Made by a program: the position numbers and the translations under genes. Positions 40,777 to 49,505 of a DNA stretch of 64,000 bases are shown here, piece by piece. Numbering within the stretch: position 1 is the stretch's first letter; every line of letters starts with the position of its first letter. The stretch is from Microvirga sp052114605 (GTDB taxonomy: Bacteria; Pseudomonadota; Alphaproteobacteria; Rhizobiales; Beijerinckiaceae), in contig NZ_JBFRFB010000002.1 of the NCBI RefSeq assembly GCF_052114605.1, positions 186,001 through 250,000 of the forward strand, written 5' to 3'. The notes below the pieces were generated by a model that did no database searches, was not told where the DNA came from, and was given only the letters and a program-made list of their open reading frames with translations.

Positions 40777-41568
40777 TCATGGCGCCCGTTTACGGCCCCG
40801 CCAATACCGGATCGCGACCGGGGCCACGGCCAGAATTCCCAGAACCCCGAGGGCCGTCAGGAGCTCAGGCGTCAGCAGGCTTTTGACATCGAAGCGGACG
40901 GCGCAGTCCGTCCGGCCGGAGGCGAGGCAGGTCTCGCGCAGCCTCTGATGGCCGAGGATGACCCGCTCGAGACCCGAACCTGCAAAGGCAAAGGCGAAGG
41001 AAACCGGCAGGATGCCGAGCTGGGTTGCCAGAATGAAGCTCCTGAGACGCATGCGGAAGAAGCCGGCGCCCAGATTCGTCAGCCAGAAGGGCACGACCGG
41101 AATGAGGCGCAGGAGCAGAAGATAGCTGAACCCCTGGCGCCGAAAGCCCGCGGCAAACTCCTGAATGCGAGGCCCTGCCCGCCTCAGCAAAGGCTGACCC
41201 AGGGACGTTCGGGCGATCAGGAAAAAACATGTCCCGCCAAGGGTCGCCGACAGGGAGGCGGCGGTGCCGCCGATGAGCCAGCCGAACAGATAGCCGCCGA
41301 TGGTGCTCAGGAAGGCGGACAGGGGCAGGGAAAGGACTACAGCCGCCACATAGACCAGGGCGTAAAGTCCAAGCATCGCGGCCGGACGCTCCGAGACGAG
41401 CGCGCGCAGTTCGGCGTGATATTGCACGAAAGTGTCGAAGCTGAGCTTGTGATGGAGGCCCGAGCCGAAAACGGCGGCCAGGGCCATGAGAACCAGCGCC
41501 AAGGGAAGGTATTTCAAGGGACTGGACGCCAGCCGGCCCTCTTCAGGCCCATGATCTTCCGCTGCCAC
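40777..41568 (-). CDS. TVP38/TMEM64 (VTT/SNARE-associated) family membrane protein
   Basis: 263 residues with about six helices. The VTT-domain centre is GLYALVYVAAVVLSLPLSAF, LSTIGGYLFGWLIGGTAASL, SATLGGTCFFLIARTSLGQP and the re-entrant region FSYLLLLRLIPVVPFWLTNL. DedA relatives transport polyprenyl-phosphate or phospholipids across the membrane; TVP38 homologues are less well defined. A C-terminal helix (LLTALGVLGILAVAPVAIRY) precedes a basic tail. Confidence 0.9.
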   Translation of the reverse strand: MAAEDHGPEEGRLASSPLKYLPLALVLMALAAVFGSGLHHKLSFDTFVQYHAELRALVSERPAAMLGLYALVYVAAVVLSLPLSAFLSTIGGYLFGWLIGGTAASLSATLGGTCFFLIARTSLGQPLLRRAGPRIQEFAAGFRRQGFSYLLLLRLIPVVPFWLTNLGAGFFRMRLRSFILATQLGILPVSFAFAFAGSGLERVILGHQRLRETCLASGRTDCAVRFDVKSLLTPELLTALGVLGILAVAPVAIRYWRGRKRAP

Positions 41569-41675
41569 TCTTTCACCCGAACTGTGTTTCCGCTATATCG
41601 TCAGCGACCGCCGGATCGGCAAGCGGCACCGTTATACCCATGACGGTCTCTTTTGCCGCAAAGGCCAGAGTGGCG

Positions 41676-41704
41676 TTGACTTTGCCCCTCCGTTCCGTCA
41701 TAAG
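41676..41704 (+). promoter_or_regulatory. Sigma-70-like promoter upstream of rpmH
   Basis: TTGACT (41676-41681), a 17-base spacer and CATAAG (41699-41704), about 130 bases before the rpmH start. A reasonable housekeeping promoter for the rpmH-rnpA-yidC operon. Confidence 0.45.
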
Positions 41705-41834
41705 CCCGCAAGCTGACAGCGCTCTTTTGGGGCGCTGATCGTTTTTTCGAGACAGTTTCGGGGGCAACCCCCTTTCTAACCAGACGGGCGCGAGCCTTCG
41801 AGCACCGCTGCCCCTTATCGACCGGAGATGTGCC

Positions 41835-41969
41835 GTGAAGAGGACGTATCAACCGAGCAAGCTGGTTCGCAAGCGCCGCCACGGCTTCCGTGCGCGCATG
41901 GCGACCAAGGGTGGCCGCAAGGTCATTGCCGCTCGCCGCGCCCATGGCCGCAAGCGCCTTTCGGCGTAA
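41835..41969 (+). CDS. rpmH: Large ribosomal subunit protein bL34
   Basis: 44 residues from a GTG start (41835), a short ORF that is easily missed. The product reads KRTYQPSKLVRKRRHGFRAR, MATKGGRKVIAARRAHGRKR and ends LSA, the full bL34 consensus. It heads the classic rpmH-rnpA-yidC order, with rnpA beginning 17 bases after its stop. Confidence 0.98.
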   Translation: MKRTYQPSKLVRKRRHGFRARMATKGGRKVIAARRAHGRKRLSA

Positions 41970-41986
41970 GCAGCCTGAGGACCCCG

Positions 41987-42433
41987 ATGCGCGAGCCTCG
42001 CGCTGATTTGACCATCGGGCGTCTGACGAAAAGACCTGACTTCGTCGCGGCGGCCACTGGCCGCCGCTTTCATACGGAGCGGATGACGGTGCAGGCTCGC
42101 CTGCGCGAAGATTCCGAACAGAATTCTGAGCTTGGCCTTAGGGTCGGGCTCACCGTCACCAAGCGTGTCGGCCACGCCACCGAACGCAACCGGATCAAGC
42201 GTCGCCTTCGGACTGTCGTTCTGGCGGCAGCCCGGGATTACGCGAACATCAATGCGGATGTCGTGATCATCGGTCGGCGCGATATCCTGGCGGCGGATTA
42301 CGACGTGCTCATCGACGATCTGCGGCGCGCTCTACGGGTTGCAACCAAGCCGAAAAGCGCCCACCTCTCGGATCGCCGACCTCCCTCCTCACCTCACCCC
42401 AACGGCGAGCGTCGCGGACATTCCCATGCGTGA
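41987..42433 (+). CDS. rnpA: Ribonuclease P protein component
   Basis: 148 residues from the ATG at 41987 with GAGG six bases upstream. RnpA motifs are LTKRPDFVAAATGRRFHTER, RVGLTVTKRVGHATERNRIK and RRLRTVVLAAAR, the RNR motif of the RNase P protein. It binds the catalytic RNA for tRNA 5' maturation. The C-terminal 25 residues are Pro/His/Arg-rich and beyond the conserved core. Its end overlaps the yidC start by eight bases. Confidence 0.97.
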   Translation: MREPRADLTIGRLTKRPDFVAAATGRRFHTERMTVQARLREDSEQNSELGLRVGLTVTKRVGHATERNRIKRRLRTVVLAAARDYANINADVVIIGRRDILAADYDVLIDDLRRALRVATKPKSAHLSDRRPPSSPHPNGERRGHSHA

Positions 42434-44279
42434 AGACAACAAAAATCTCATTCTCGCCATCGCCCTGTCGCTGGCGGTCCTGTTGGGCTGGCAATATTTC
42501 TATGCCGCCCCCGAGGCTGAAAGGCAGCGTCAGCTGACCCAGCAGCAATCCACGCAGGTCAATCCGAATGCCCCGAACCCGCCCGCCAGCCCAAGCCAGG
42601 CCGGCGGTGCCTCGCCGACCGTGCCCGGCACGGTGCCGAGCACTCCTGCGGCCCCGGTCCTCGAAACCCGCGAGGCCGCCCTTGCCCGCACGAAGCGCGT
42701 GCCCATCGATACCCCCGCGATTGCGGGCTCGATCAACCTTCGCGGCGGCCGCATCGACGACGTGGCGCTGAAGAATTATCGCGAGACCGTCGATCCCCGC
42801 AGCCCCAACATCATCCTGCTCTCGCCGGAGGGCACGCAGAGCCCTTATTACGCCGAGTTCGGCTGGGCCGCGACGCAGGGTGTAGCCGTTCCTAACGCCA
42901 CCACGGAATGGACCGCCCAAGGCGACCGCCTGACCCCTTCGACACCGGTAACCCTGACCTGGGACAACGGTCAGGGTCTCGTCTTCCGCCGCACGATCTC
43001 GGTGGACGACAAATTCATGTTCACCGTGAAGAGCGCGGTCGAGAATCGCGGCGGCTCAGCCGTCGACGTGCGTCCCTACAGCCTCGTTTCCCGCCACGGG
43101 AAGCCCACCACCCTCGGCTATTACGTGCTGCACGAGGGCCTGATCGGCTATGTCGGCGATAACGGCCTGCAGGAGTACAAGTACGACGCCATCGACAAGG
43201 AAACTCCCGCTGCAGGCTCGACCGTTTCCGAGAAGAAGTGGGAAAATGTCCAGGGCGGCTTCCTCGGCATCACCGACAAGTACTGGGCTGCCGCCGTCAT
43301 CCCCGATCAGGCTCAGACCTATCAGGGCGCCTTCACATCGCAGCAGAGCCAAGCCGGGCGGACCTATCATGCCATAGTGCAAGGCATGCCGCAGACGGTT
43401 CAGCCCAATGCCAATGCCGAGACGACGCAACGTCTCTTCGCGGGCGCCAAGGAAGTTGCTACCGTCGATTCCTACCAGAACAATCTCGGCATCAAGAATT
43501 TCGATCGCCTGATCGACTGGGGCTGGTTCTACTTCATAACCAAGCACCTCTTCACGGTGCTGGAATTCTTCTATCACCTCGTCGGCAATTTCGGCATCGC
43601 GATCCTGATCGTGACGGTGCTCCTGAAGATCCTGTTCTTCCCGCTCGCCAACAAGTCTTACCGCTCCATGGCGAAGATGAAGGCGGTGCAGCCGGAGATG
43701 GCTTCCATCCGCGAGCGCTACAGCGACGACAAGATGAAGCAGCAGCAAGCGCTGATGGAGCTCTACAAGAAGGAGAAGATCAACCCGGTCGCCGGTTGCT
43801 GGCCGGTGCTGATCCAGATCCCGGTGTTCTTTGCGCTCTACAAGGTGCTCTTCGTCACCATCGAAATGCGCCATGCGCCGTTCTTCGGCTGGATCCGCGA
43901 TCTCGCGGCGCCCGATCCGACGTCCATCTTCAACCTCTTCGGCCTGCTGCCCTACAATCCGGGCGCGGTGCCGGTGATCGGCCATTTCCTGATGCTCGGC
44001 GTTTGGCCGATCCTCATGGGCATCACCATGTGGCTGCAGATGAAGATGAACCCGGAGCCGCCGGACCCGGTGCAGAAGCAGGTCTTTGCGTGGATGCCAG
44101 TGCTCTTCACCTTCATGCTCGGCTCGTTCCCCGCCGGCCTCGTGATCTACTGGGCCTGGAACAACCTGCTTTCGGTGAGCCAACAGGCCTTCATCATGAA
44201 GCGCAACGGCGTGAAGATCGAGCTGTGGGACAACCTGCGCAAGACCTTCAGCCGCAAGACCAGCCCCGCCAAGGGCTGA
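42426..44279 (+). CDS. yidC: Membrane protein insertase YidC
   Basis: 617 residues from the ATG at 42426. N-terminal helix (LILAIALSLAVLLGWQYFYA), a large periplasmic beta-sandwich domain (about residues 60-350) after a Pro/Gln-rich linker, then five core helices with the hydrophilic groove: FGIAILIVTVLLKILFFPLA, the coiled coil KPEMASIRERYSDDKMKQQQ-like stretch near residue 420, PVLIQIPVFFALYKVLF, and FTFMLGSFPAGLVIYWAWNN. Inserts membrane proteins alone or with SecYEG. The upstream in-frame extension to 42339 belongs to rnpA sequence. Confidence 0.97.
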   Translation: MREDNKNLILAIALSLAVLLGWQYFYAAPEAERQRQLTQQQSTQVNPNAPNPPASPSQAGGASPTVPGTVPSTPAAPVLETREAALARTKRVPIDTPAIAGSINLRGGRIDDVALKNYRETVDPRSPNIILLSPEGTQSPYYAEFGWAATQGVAVPNATTEWTAQGDRLTPSTPVTLTWDNGQGLVFRRTISVDDKFMFTVKSAVENRGGSAVDVRPYSLVSRHGKPTTLGYYVLHEGLIGYVGDNGLQEYKYDAIDKETPAAGSTVSEKKWENVQGGFLGITDKYWAAAVIPDQAQTYQGAFTSQQSQAGRTYHAIVQGMPQTVQPNANAETTQRLFAGAKEVATVDSYQNNLGIKNFDRLIDWGWFYFITKHLFTVLEFFYHLVGNFGIAILIVTVLLKILFFPLANKSYRSMAKMKAVQPEMASIRERYSDDKMKQQQALMELYKKEKINPVAGCWPVLIQIPVFFALYKVLFVTIEMRHAPFFGWIRDLAAPDPTSIFNLFGLLPYNPGAVPVIGHFLMLGVWPILMGITMWLQMKMNPEPPDPVQKQVFAWMPVLFTFMLGSFPAGLVIYWAWNNLLSVSQQAFIMKRNGVKIELWDNLRKTFSRKTSPAKG

Positions 44280-44415
44280 GGCAAACAACCGACACGATGA
44301 TCATCCCCGGGCCTCGTCCCGGGGATTTTCTTTTGCACGCCGCCGACCTGTCGCGATTTCCTCCGGCGGCTCCTCCTCTAGATATCCGGGGGGGCAATCA
44401 AAACGGTGACAGGCC

Positions 44416-45951
44416 ATGCATGCCCCCGAGAATCGGCTGACGCGAGCTTTCCGATCAGGCTCTCCGCCCCGTGAGATCGAGTTGAAGCTCGAACTCGCCT
44501 CCGGTTCAATGGACGAACTTCTCCGGCACCCGGCCCTGGCCTCTCTCAAGCCGCTCCCCGACAAGAGCGGACAACTGCATGCGATCTATTTCGATACCGG
44601 GGATCATGCCCTGCGCCGGGAGGGCATCAGCCTGCGCATTCGTCATGAAAGTGGCAACGCCGTCCAAACCATCAAGGCAAGCGGCCCCCACGGCAGCGTT
44701 GCCATGGATCGCGGGGAATGGGAGACGCCCGCCAATACTGGGCTCGACCTTAGCGCGGCCGCCGGAACTCCTCTCGAAGCGCTCCTGTCTGATGAGGCGA
44801 TTCGGGAGAGCATTCGCCCTCTCTTCACGATCGACACGGAGCGTCGGGCTTTCGAGGCCGAGTTCGACGGCTCCCTGATCGAAGTCGCCCTCGACCAGGC
44901 CAAGGCGTCGGGCCGGCATCAGGACTTCACCTTCACGGAGGTAGAGCTTGAGCTGAAACGGGGCGAGCCTGCCGCCCTCTTCGCCTTCGCTCGTGCATTG
45001 AGCCAAGCTGCACCGCTACGCCTATCCACATTGGCGAAATCGGAGCGCGGTTACCGCCTTCTCGATTCGGCCTCCCTGGAGCCTTCGCGCGCAAAGCCGA
45101 TCGAACTTCCGAAGAAAGCCACCTGCGTCGAGGCCTTTCAGGTCATCGCGCGCTCATACCTGTCTCAAATGCTGCACAATGAAGCCCTGGTGCGGCAAAC
45201 GCAGGATCCCGTGGCCCTGCACCAGATGCGGGTAGGCCTGCGCCGCCTGCGGGCAGCCGTCTCCCTGTTCGGGAAGCAGTTGCTGACCGATCCGGAGAGC
45301 GAGGCCGTCAAGGACGATCTTCGTTGGGCCGGGCAGGCCATGGGCCAGGCCCGCGACCTCGATGTTCTCCTGGCGCGGATCCGCTCCTCGGAGACCGCAT
45401 ACGACAAGTCGCAGATCGGAAAGGTCGAACGATGCCGGGGAAAAGCCTATCGCGATTTGCTGGAAACCCTCGAATCCCGCCGGTTCATGGATGTCCTTCT
45501 CAAGGCGGCTGCCTGGATTGAGGCAGGAGACTGGATTGGCGCATCCGAGAACCAAGAAGCTCGCGAGCGCCGGGTACGGAATTTCGCAACCGACGAGCTG
45601 TCACGTCGGTTCAAAAGCCTTCGCAGGAATGGAAAGCGTTTGCGCAAGCGCAGCGAGGAAGAGCGCCACGCGTTGCGGATCCGGATCAAGAAACTGCGCT
45701 ACGGCACCGAGTTCTTCGCTTCCCTATTCCCGTCCTGCAAGGACTCAAAGCACCGCGAGATTCTCGCCGACATGCTGGGGGAACTCCAGGAGAGGCTTGG
45801 CGAACTGCACGATCTGGCTGTCGGCAGCTCGCTCGTGCCTTCGCTCGTCGAGACCTCACCCGAAAGGGCTGAGCGGCGGCGAGAGAAGCTTCTCGACAAG
45901 AGCAGGTCGGCCATGAAATCCCTTTCCAGGATCGATCCTTTCTGGCTTTGA
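44416..45951 (+). CDS. CYTH and CHAD domain protein
   Basis: 511 residues. The N-terminal CYTH (triphosphate tunnel metalloenzyme) domain has the ExExK motif in EIELKLELASGSM, then HAIYFDTGDHALRREGISLR and VELELKRGEPAALFAFARAL. The C-terminal CHAD domain (about residues 230-505) is helical and His-rich, with ALHQMRVGLRRLRAAVSLFG and RHALRIRIKKLRYGTEFFAS. CHAD domains bind inorganic polyphosphate, and CYTH domains hydrolyse triphosphates, so polyphosphate metabolism or binding is likely. It lies between yidC and engB, which are usually adjacent in this order. Confidence 0.93.
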   Translation: MHAPENRLTRAFRSGSPPREIELKLELASGSMDELLRHPALASLKPLPDKSGQLHAIYFDTGDHALRREGISLRIRHESGNAVQTIKASGPHGSVAMDRGEWETPANTGLDLSAAAGTPLEALLSDEAIRESIRPLFTIDTERRAFEAEFDGSLIEVALDQAKASGRHQDFTFTEVELELKRGEPAALFAFARALSQAAPLRLSTLAKSERGYRLLDSASLEPSRAKPIELPKKATCVEAFQVIARSYLSQMLHNEALVRQTQDPVALHQMRVGLRRLRAAVSLFGKQLLTDPESEAVKDDLRWAGQAMGQARDLDVLLARIRSSETAYDKSQIGKVERCRGKAYRDLLETLESRRFMDVLLKAAAWIEAGDWIGASENQEARERRVRNFATDELSRRFKSLRRNGKRLRKRSEEERHALRIRIKKLRYGTEFFASLFPSCKDSKHREILADMLGELQERLGELHDLAVGSSLVPSLVETSPERAERRREKLLDKSRSAMKSLSRIDPFWL

Positions 45952-46020
45952 CACCCTCGAAAACTCCGGAAAGTGTCTGGACACCTTGAACAATGCGGTC
46001 CAAGCGCCGATAAGAGCCCC

Positions 46021-46686
46021 ATGACCGAGACAAGCCCCCCGAACCAGGACATCGACCCCTTTCTCGAAATCGGCCGCAAGATCTTTGCGGGCGAGGCCGA
46101 TTTCATTTGGGCGGCAAGCTCCCTCACAGGGTTGCCCCCTATGGGAAAGGTCGAGATCGCCTTTGCCGGCCGCTCGAATGTGGGCAAGTCCAGCCTCATC
46201 AATGCACTGACCGGCCGCAACACCCTGGCGCGCACCTCGCATACGCCCGGCCGCACGCAGCAGCTCAACTTCTTCAATATCGGCGACCACTTCAATCTCG
46301 TGGACATGCCGGGATATGGCTATGCCGCCGTGCAGAAGGAGAAGGTGCAAGCCTGGACGCAGCTGATCCACGACTACCTGCGGGGCCGTGCGAGCCTTGC
46401 CCGCGTCTACGTGCTCATCGACGCCCGCCACGGCATCAAGCCGGTGGATGAAGGTATTCTCGAAACGTTGGGCACCGCCGCCGTCTCCTATCAGGTTGTG
46501 CTGACCAAGGCGGATGAATTGAAGGCGGGCGAGCTTGAGAAGTGCATGGCCGACACGGCGGGAAAGATCGCCAAGCGCGCCGCAGCCTTCCCAGAGATCC
46601 TGCCCACCTCCAGCCGCTCCGGCTTCGGCATCCCCGAGCTGCGCGCCGGCATCGCACGCCTGCTGAGCGAGCGAGGCGCAGCTTGA
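46021..46686 (+). CDS. engB: Ribosome biogenesis GTP-binding protein EngB (YihA/YsxC)
   Basis: 221 residues from the ATG at 46021; the frame is open from 45973. Small GTPase needed for late large-subunit assembly. G1 is FAGRSNVGKSSLINALTG, G2 the Thr in RTSHTPGRTQQLNFFN, G3 LVDMPGYGYAAVQ, and G4 VLTKADELKAGE. The extra N-terminal 35 residues (PFLEIGRKIFAGEADFIWAA) are typical of alphaproteobacterial EngB. Its stop overlaps the TTG start of the DUF423 gene. Confidence 0.97.
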   Translation: MTETSPPNQDIDPFLEIGRKIFAGEADFIWAASSLTGLPPMGKVEIAFAGRSNVGKSSLINALTGRNTLARTSHTPGRTQQLNFFNIGDHFNLVDMPGYGYAAVQKEKVQAWTQLIHDYLRGRASLARVYVLIDARHGIKPVDEGILETLGTAAVSYQVVLTKADELKAGELEKCMADTAGKIAKRAAAFPEILPTSSRSGFGIPELRAGIARLLSERGAA

Positions 46687-47051
46687 ACCTCGCTACGCGA
46701 GCTCTGATCGTTCTCGCCGCGCTTTCTGGTGTCCTCGGCGTGGGACTGTCGGCTGCAGCTGCCCACATCACGGGCGGCAACCTGACCACGGCGGCTCAGT
46801 TTCTACTGTTCCATGCCCCTGCCCTGCTGGCCCTTGCGGCTCTTGCCGCGACTGGCTCTCTCCACCCGCTGCTCGGACCCATCGCAGGCTATATCCTGGT
46901 TATGGGGCTGATCCTTTTCTGCGGAGACCTGTCCCGCCGTGCCTTTGCAGACACGCCACTCTTCCCAAGAGCCGCGCCCACGGGCGGCATCCTGCTGATA
47001 ATCGGATGGATCATCGTCGGGATCGCCGCGCTTGTTCCTGGACGATCCTGA
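46683..47051 (+). CDS. DUF423 family membrane protein
   Basis: 122 residues from a TTG that overlaps the engB stop (TTGA), so translation is probably coupled. Four hydrophobic helices: ALIVLAALSGVLGVGLSAAA, AQFLLFHAPALLALAALAAT, YILVMGLILFCGDLSRRAFA and PTGGILLIIGWIIVGIAALV. The GxxGVxxxAxAAH and FCGDL patterns are the DUF423/YwdK signature. Function unknown. Confidence 0.87.
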   Translation: MNLATRALIVLAALSGVLGVGLSAAAAHITGGNLTTAAQFLLFHAPALLALAALAATGSLHPLLGPIAGYILVMGLILFCGDLSRRAFADTPLFPRAAPTGGILLIIGWIIVGIAALVPGRS

Positions 47052-47129
47052 AGTCTTCCTTTGCACAGAACGGCCATTCGGATAGAAGGCAAGCCGTTTT
47101 GTCCTGTTTTGTCCCTGCTGGAGTCCCTG

Positions 47130-48032
47130 ATGACCGATCCTAACCAGCTCCCCGACGTCCATGTACAGGCCGAAGTGCTTGTGCAGGCTCTGCCGCATAT
47201 GCAGCGCTATGACCAGCAGGTCGTGGTCATCAAGTATGGCGGCCACGCCATGGGAGACCGGGCCGCTGCCGAGGATTTCGCCGAGGACGTGGTGCTGCTC
47301 GAGCAATCGGGCATCAAGCCGATCGTCGTTCACGGCGGCGGGCCGCAGATCGGCAAGATGCTGGAAAAGCTTGGCATCAAGTCCGAGTTCAAAGGCGGCC
47401 TGCGCGTAACCGATGCCGCCACGGTCGAGGTGGTCGAGATGGTGCTCGCGGGCTCCATCAACAAGCAGATCGTCGGCTGGATCGGCGCCGAGGGCGGCAA
47501 GGCCGTGGGCCTTTCGGGCAAGGACGGGAACATGGTCTCCGCCCGCAAGGTGACCCGCACCGCCGTCGACCCTGATTCCAACATCGAGAAGGTGGTGGAC
47601 CTGGGCTTCGTCGGTGAGCCCGAGCACGTGAACCGCGATGTCCTGGACCAGGTGCTCCAGGCCGAGCTGATCCCGGTGCTGGCCCCCGTCGCGACCGGTC
47701 AGGACGGCCAGACCTACAACGTCAATGCGGACACGTTTGCGGGCGCCATCGCCGGCGCCATGACCGCCAAGCGCCTCCTGCTCCTGACGGACGTTCCCGG
47801 CGTTCTCGACAAGAACAAGAACCTCATCCCGGAAATGACCATCGAGGATTGCCGCCGCCTGATCGCGGACGGCACCATCACCGACGGCATGATCCCGAAG
47901 ATCGAGACCTGCATCTATGCCCTGGAGAGGGGCGTGGAAGCGGTGGTCATCCTGGACGGCAAGGTGCCTCATGCGGTGCTGCTGGAGCTGTTCACCGACC
48001 ACGGCGCGGGCACTCTGATCCGGCGGGGCTAG
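47130..48032 (+). CDS. argB: Acetylglutamate kinase
   Basis: 300 residues from the ATG at 47130 with GGAG seven bases upstream. Phosphorylates N-acetylglutamate, second step of arginine synthesis. Motifs: VVVIKYGGHAMGD (phosphate loop Lys), IVVHGGGPQIGKML, NVNADTFAGAIAGAMTAKRL and LLLTDVPGVLDKNKNLI, and TDGMIPKIETCIYALERGVE. The extra N-terminal helix (QAEVLVQALPHMQRYDQQ) is characteristic of arginine-inhibited hexameric enzymes, so feedback by arginine is expected. Engb-argB neighbourhood is common in Rhizobiales. Confidence 0.97.
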   Translation: MTDPNQLPDVHVQAEVLVQALPHMQRYDQQVVVIKYGGHAMGDRAAAEDFAEDVVLLEQSGIKPIVVHGGGPQIGKMLEKLGIKSEFKGGLRVTDAATVEVVEMVLAGSINKQIVGWIGAEGGKAVGLSGKDGNMVSARKVTRTAVDPDSNIEKVVDLGFVGEPEHVNRDVLDQVLQAELIPVLAPVATGQDGQTYNVNADTFAGAIAGAMTAKRLLLLTDVPGVLDKNKNLIPEMTIEDCRRLIADGTITDGMIPKIETCIYALERGVEAVVILDGKVPHAVLLELFTDHGAGTLIRRG

Positions 48033-48102
48033 CAGTCGCCCCCAGGAAGGCCTATATTACAAGCAGTGGGGCCGCACGGCCCCATTGTCGTCTTTGAGAT
48101 CC

Positions 48103-48834
48103 ATGAACGCCAAGCCTGCCATAGAGCCTCATCTGTCTTCTGCCGATTCCCGCGTTTTCTCGCATGTGGACACGTGGGTCTTCGACCTGGACAATACGCT
48201 CTATCCGCACACCTCTCGGATATGGCCGCAGGTGGATGAACGGATCACGCTTTATGTCGCAGACCTCTTCGGCATCGACGGCCTGTCGGCGCGGGCTCTG
48301 CAGAAGTATTTCTATCATAAATATGGCACGACCCTGCGGGCGCTGATCGAGGAACACGACATCGATCCGCACGACTTCCTCGATTTCGCGCACGATATCG
48401 ATCACACCGATATCGAACTGAATGCCAGCCTCGGGGAAGCCATCAAGCAACTTCCAGGCCGCAAGCTCATCCTCACCAACGGCTCGCGCAAGCACGCTGA
48501 GAACGTGGCAAAGAAGATCGGCATTCTCGATCATTTCGAGGATGTGTTCGACATTGCCGCTTCGAACTTCGTGCCCAAGCCGGAGCGCCGTGCTTATGAG
48601 AGCTTTCTGAACAAGCACGGCGTGGAGCCGTCCCGCTCCGCCATGTTCGAAGATATCGCCAAGAACCTCACTGTGCCGCATGAGCTTGGCATGACGACGA
48701 CGCTGATCGTGCCGAAGACCGTCGATCCGTTCCGGGAAAGCTTCGAGCAGGAAGCAGTGAAAACGCCGGATATCGACTATATCACCAACGATCTCGCGGA
48801 CTTTTTGCGTCTTTACGCATTGCCTGCAAAATAG
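48103..48834 (+). CDS. HAD-family pyrimidine 5'-nucleotidase
   Basis: 243 residues from the ATG at 48103 (an in-frame start at 48085 adds six). HAD motif I is WVFDLDNTLYPHTSRIWPQV, motif II KLILTNGSRKHAENVAKKIG, motif III KPERRAYESFL and motif IV AMFEDIAKNLTVPHELGM. The LDNTLYP motif and cap pattern match the SDT1/PHM8-like pyrimidine 5'-nucleotidase group, which dephosphorylates UMP and CMP. A strong terminator follows. Confidence 0.9.
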   Translation: MNAKPAIEPHLSSADSRVFSHVDTWVFDLDNTLYPHTSRIWPQVDERITLYVADLFGIDGLSARALQKYFYHKYGTTLRALIEEHDIDPHDFLDFAHDIDHTDIELNASLGEAIKQLPGRKLILTNGSRKHAENVAKKIGILDHFEDVFDIAASNFVPKPERRAYESFLNKHGVEPSRSAMFEDIAKNLTVPHELGMTTTLIVPKTVDPFRESFEQEAVKTPDIDYITNDLADFLRLYALPAK

Positions 48835-48839
48835 CCTGA

Positions 48840-48875
48840 AAAGAAAATGGCCCCCTTTCGGAGGCCATTTTCTTT
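48840..48875. terminator. Bidirectional hairpin terminator
   Basis: AAAGAAAATGGCC (48840-48852), a ten-base loop and GGCCATTTTCTTT (48863-48875) form a perfect 13-bp stem with A/T-rich ends. It lies between the convergent nucleotidase and ferritin-like genes. Confidence 0.85.
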
Positions 48876-48891
48876 ATTATTCACGAAAACC

Positions 48892-49395
48892 TTAAGCGGC
48901 CTTGGTGTTGATCTTGCTCTCGGCAATCCGGTTGAGCTTCTGGTCCGTGGACTTTTCCTGATCCAGGATCTGATGCAGCACGCCAGCGCAATCCTCGCGG
49001 CCAAGCTGTTTCGCCCAGGCAACCAGCGTACCGTAACGGGTAATCTCGTAGTGTTCCACGGCCTGAGCGGCGGCGAGCAGAGCCGCATCGAGCACCTGCG
49101 GATCGGCAATGTCGCCGGAAATTTCCTGAGCTTCGTCGATGATGCCGTCGATGGCCGGGCAGGTCACACCCTTCGGATCGTGACCGTGCATGCGGAACAC
49201 CTGCTCCACCATCTGGATCTGCTGTTTCGTCTCGCCAAGATGGGTCTCGAAAGCCTGCTTCAGCTGCGGATCGCTGACCTTCGCAATCATCTCAGGCAGT
49301 GCCTTCGTGATTTGCTGCTCAGCGTAATAAATGTCCTGCAGGGTGTGAATGAACAGATCGTCGAGCGATTTGATGTCCTTCGAGAAAAGGCCCAT
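48892..49395 (-). CDS. Ferritin-like YciE/YciF (DUF892) protein, copy 2
   Basis: 167 residues from the ATG at 49395. Same fold as the gene at 35575: LDDLFIHTLQDIYYAEQQIT, AFETHLGETKQQIQMVEQVF, CPAIDGIIDEAQEISGDIAD and AAAQAVEHYEITRYGTLVAW, ending in a similar NTKAA tail. It replaces the N-terminus of copy 1 with MGLFSKDIKS. A perfect EcfG-type promoter lies upstream, so both paralogues appear to be general stress proteins. Confidence 0.92.
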   Translation of the reverse strand: MGLFSKDIKSLDDLFIHTLQDIYYAEQQITKALPEMIAKVSDPQLKQAFETHLGETKQQIQMVEQVFRMHGHDPKGVTCPAIDGIIDEAQEISGDIADPQVLDAALLAAAQAVEHYEITRYGTLVAWAKQLGREDCAGVLHQILDQEKSTDQKLNRIAESKINTKAA

Positions 49396-49476
49396 AGCGC
49401 TAATCCTTCCCAGGTTGTGATGAATCCAGGTACGTTGAGCGCCCGCAATCGCGAGCGCGTCGGATAGTGCTGGGAG

Positions 49477-49501
49477 AACGTCGCGGCCTGACGGCGGTTC
49501 C
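49477..49501 (-). promoter_or_regulatory. EcfG-type (general stress) promoter, perfect match
   Basis: On the minus strand GGAAC-N16-CGTT, 82 bases before the ferritin-like gene at 49395 and immediately after the rmuC stop. Confidence 0.75.
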
Positions 49502-49505
49502 AGGC

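Noticed and set aside
43056..44440. Long frames on both strands over yidC (minus 43056-44288, plus 43238-44440)
   Set aside because: Arg/His-rich antisense or frame-shifted reading of yidC; no independent signal.
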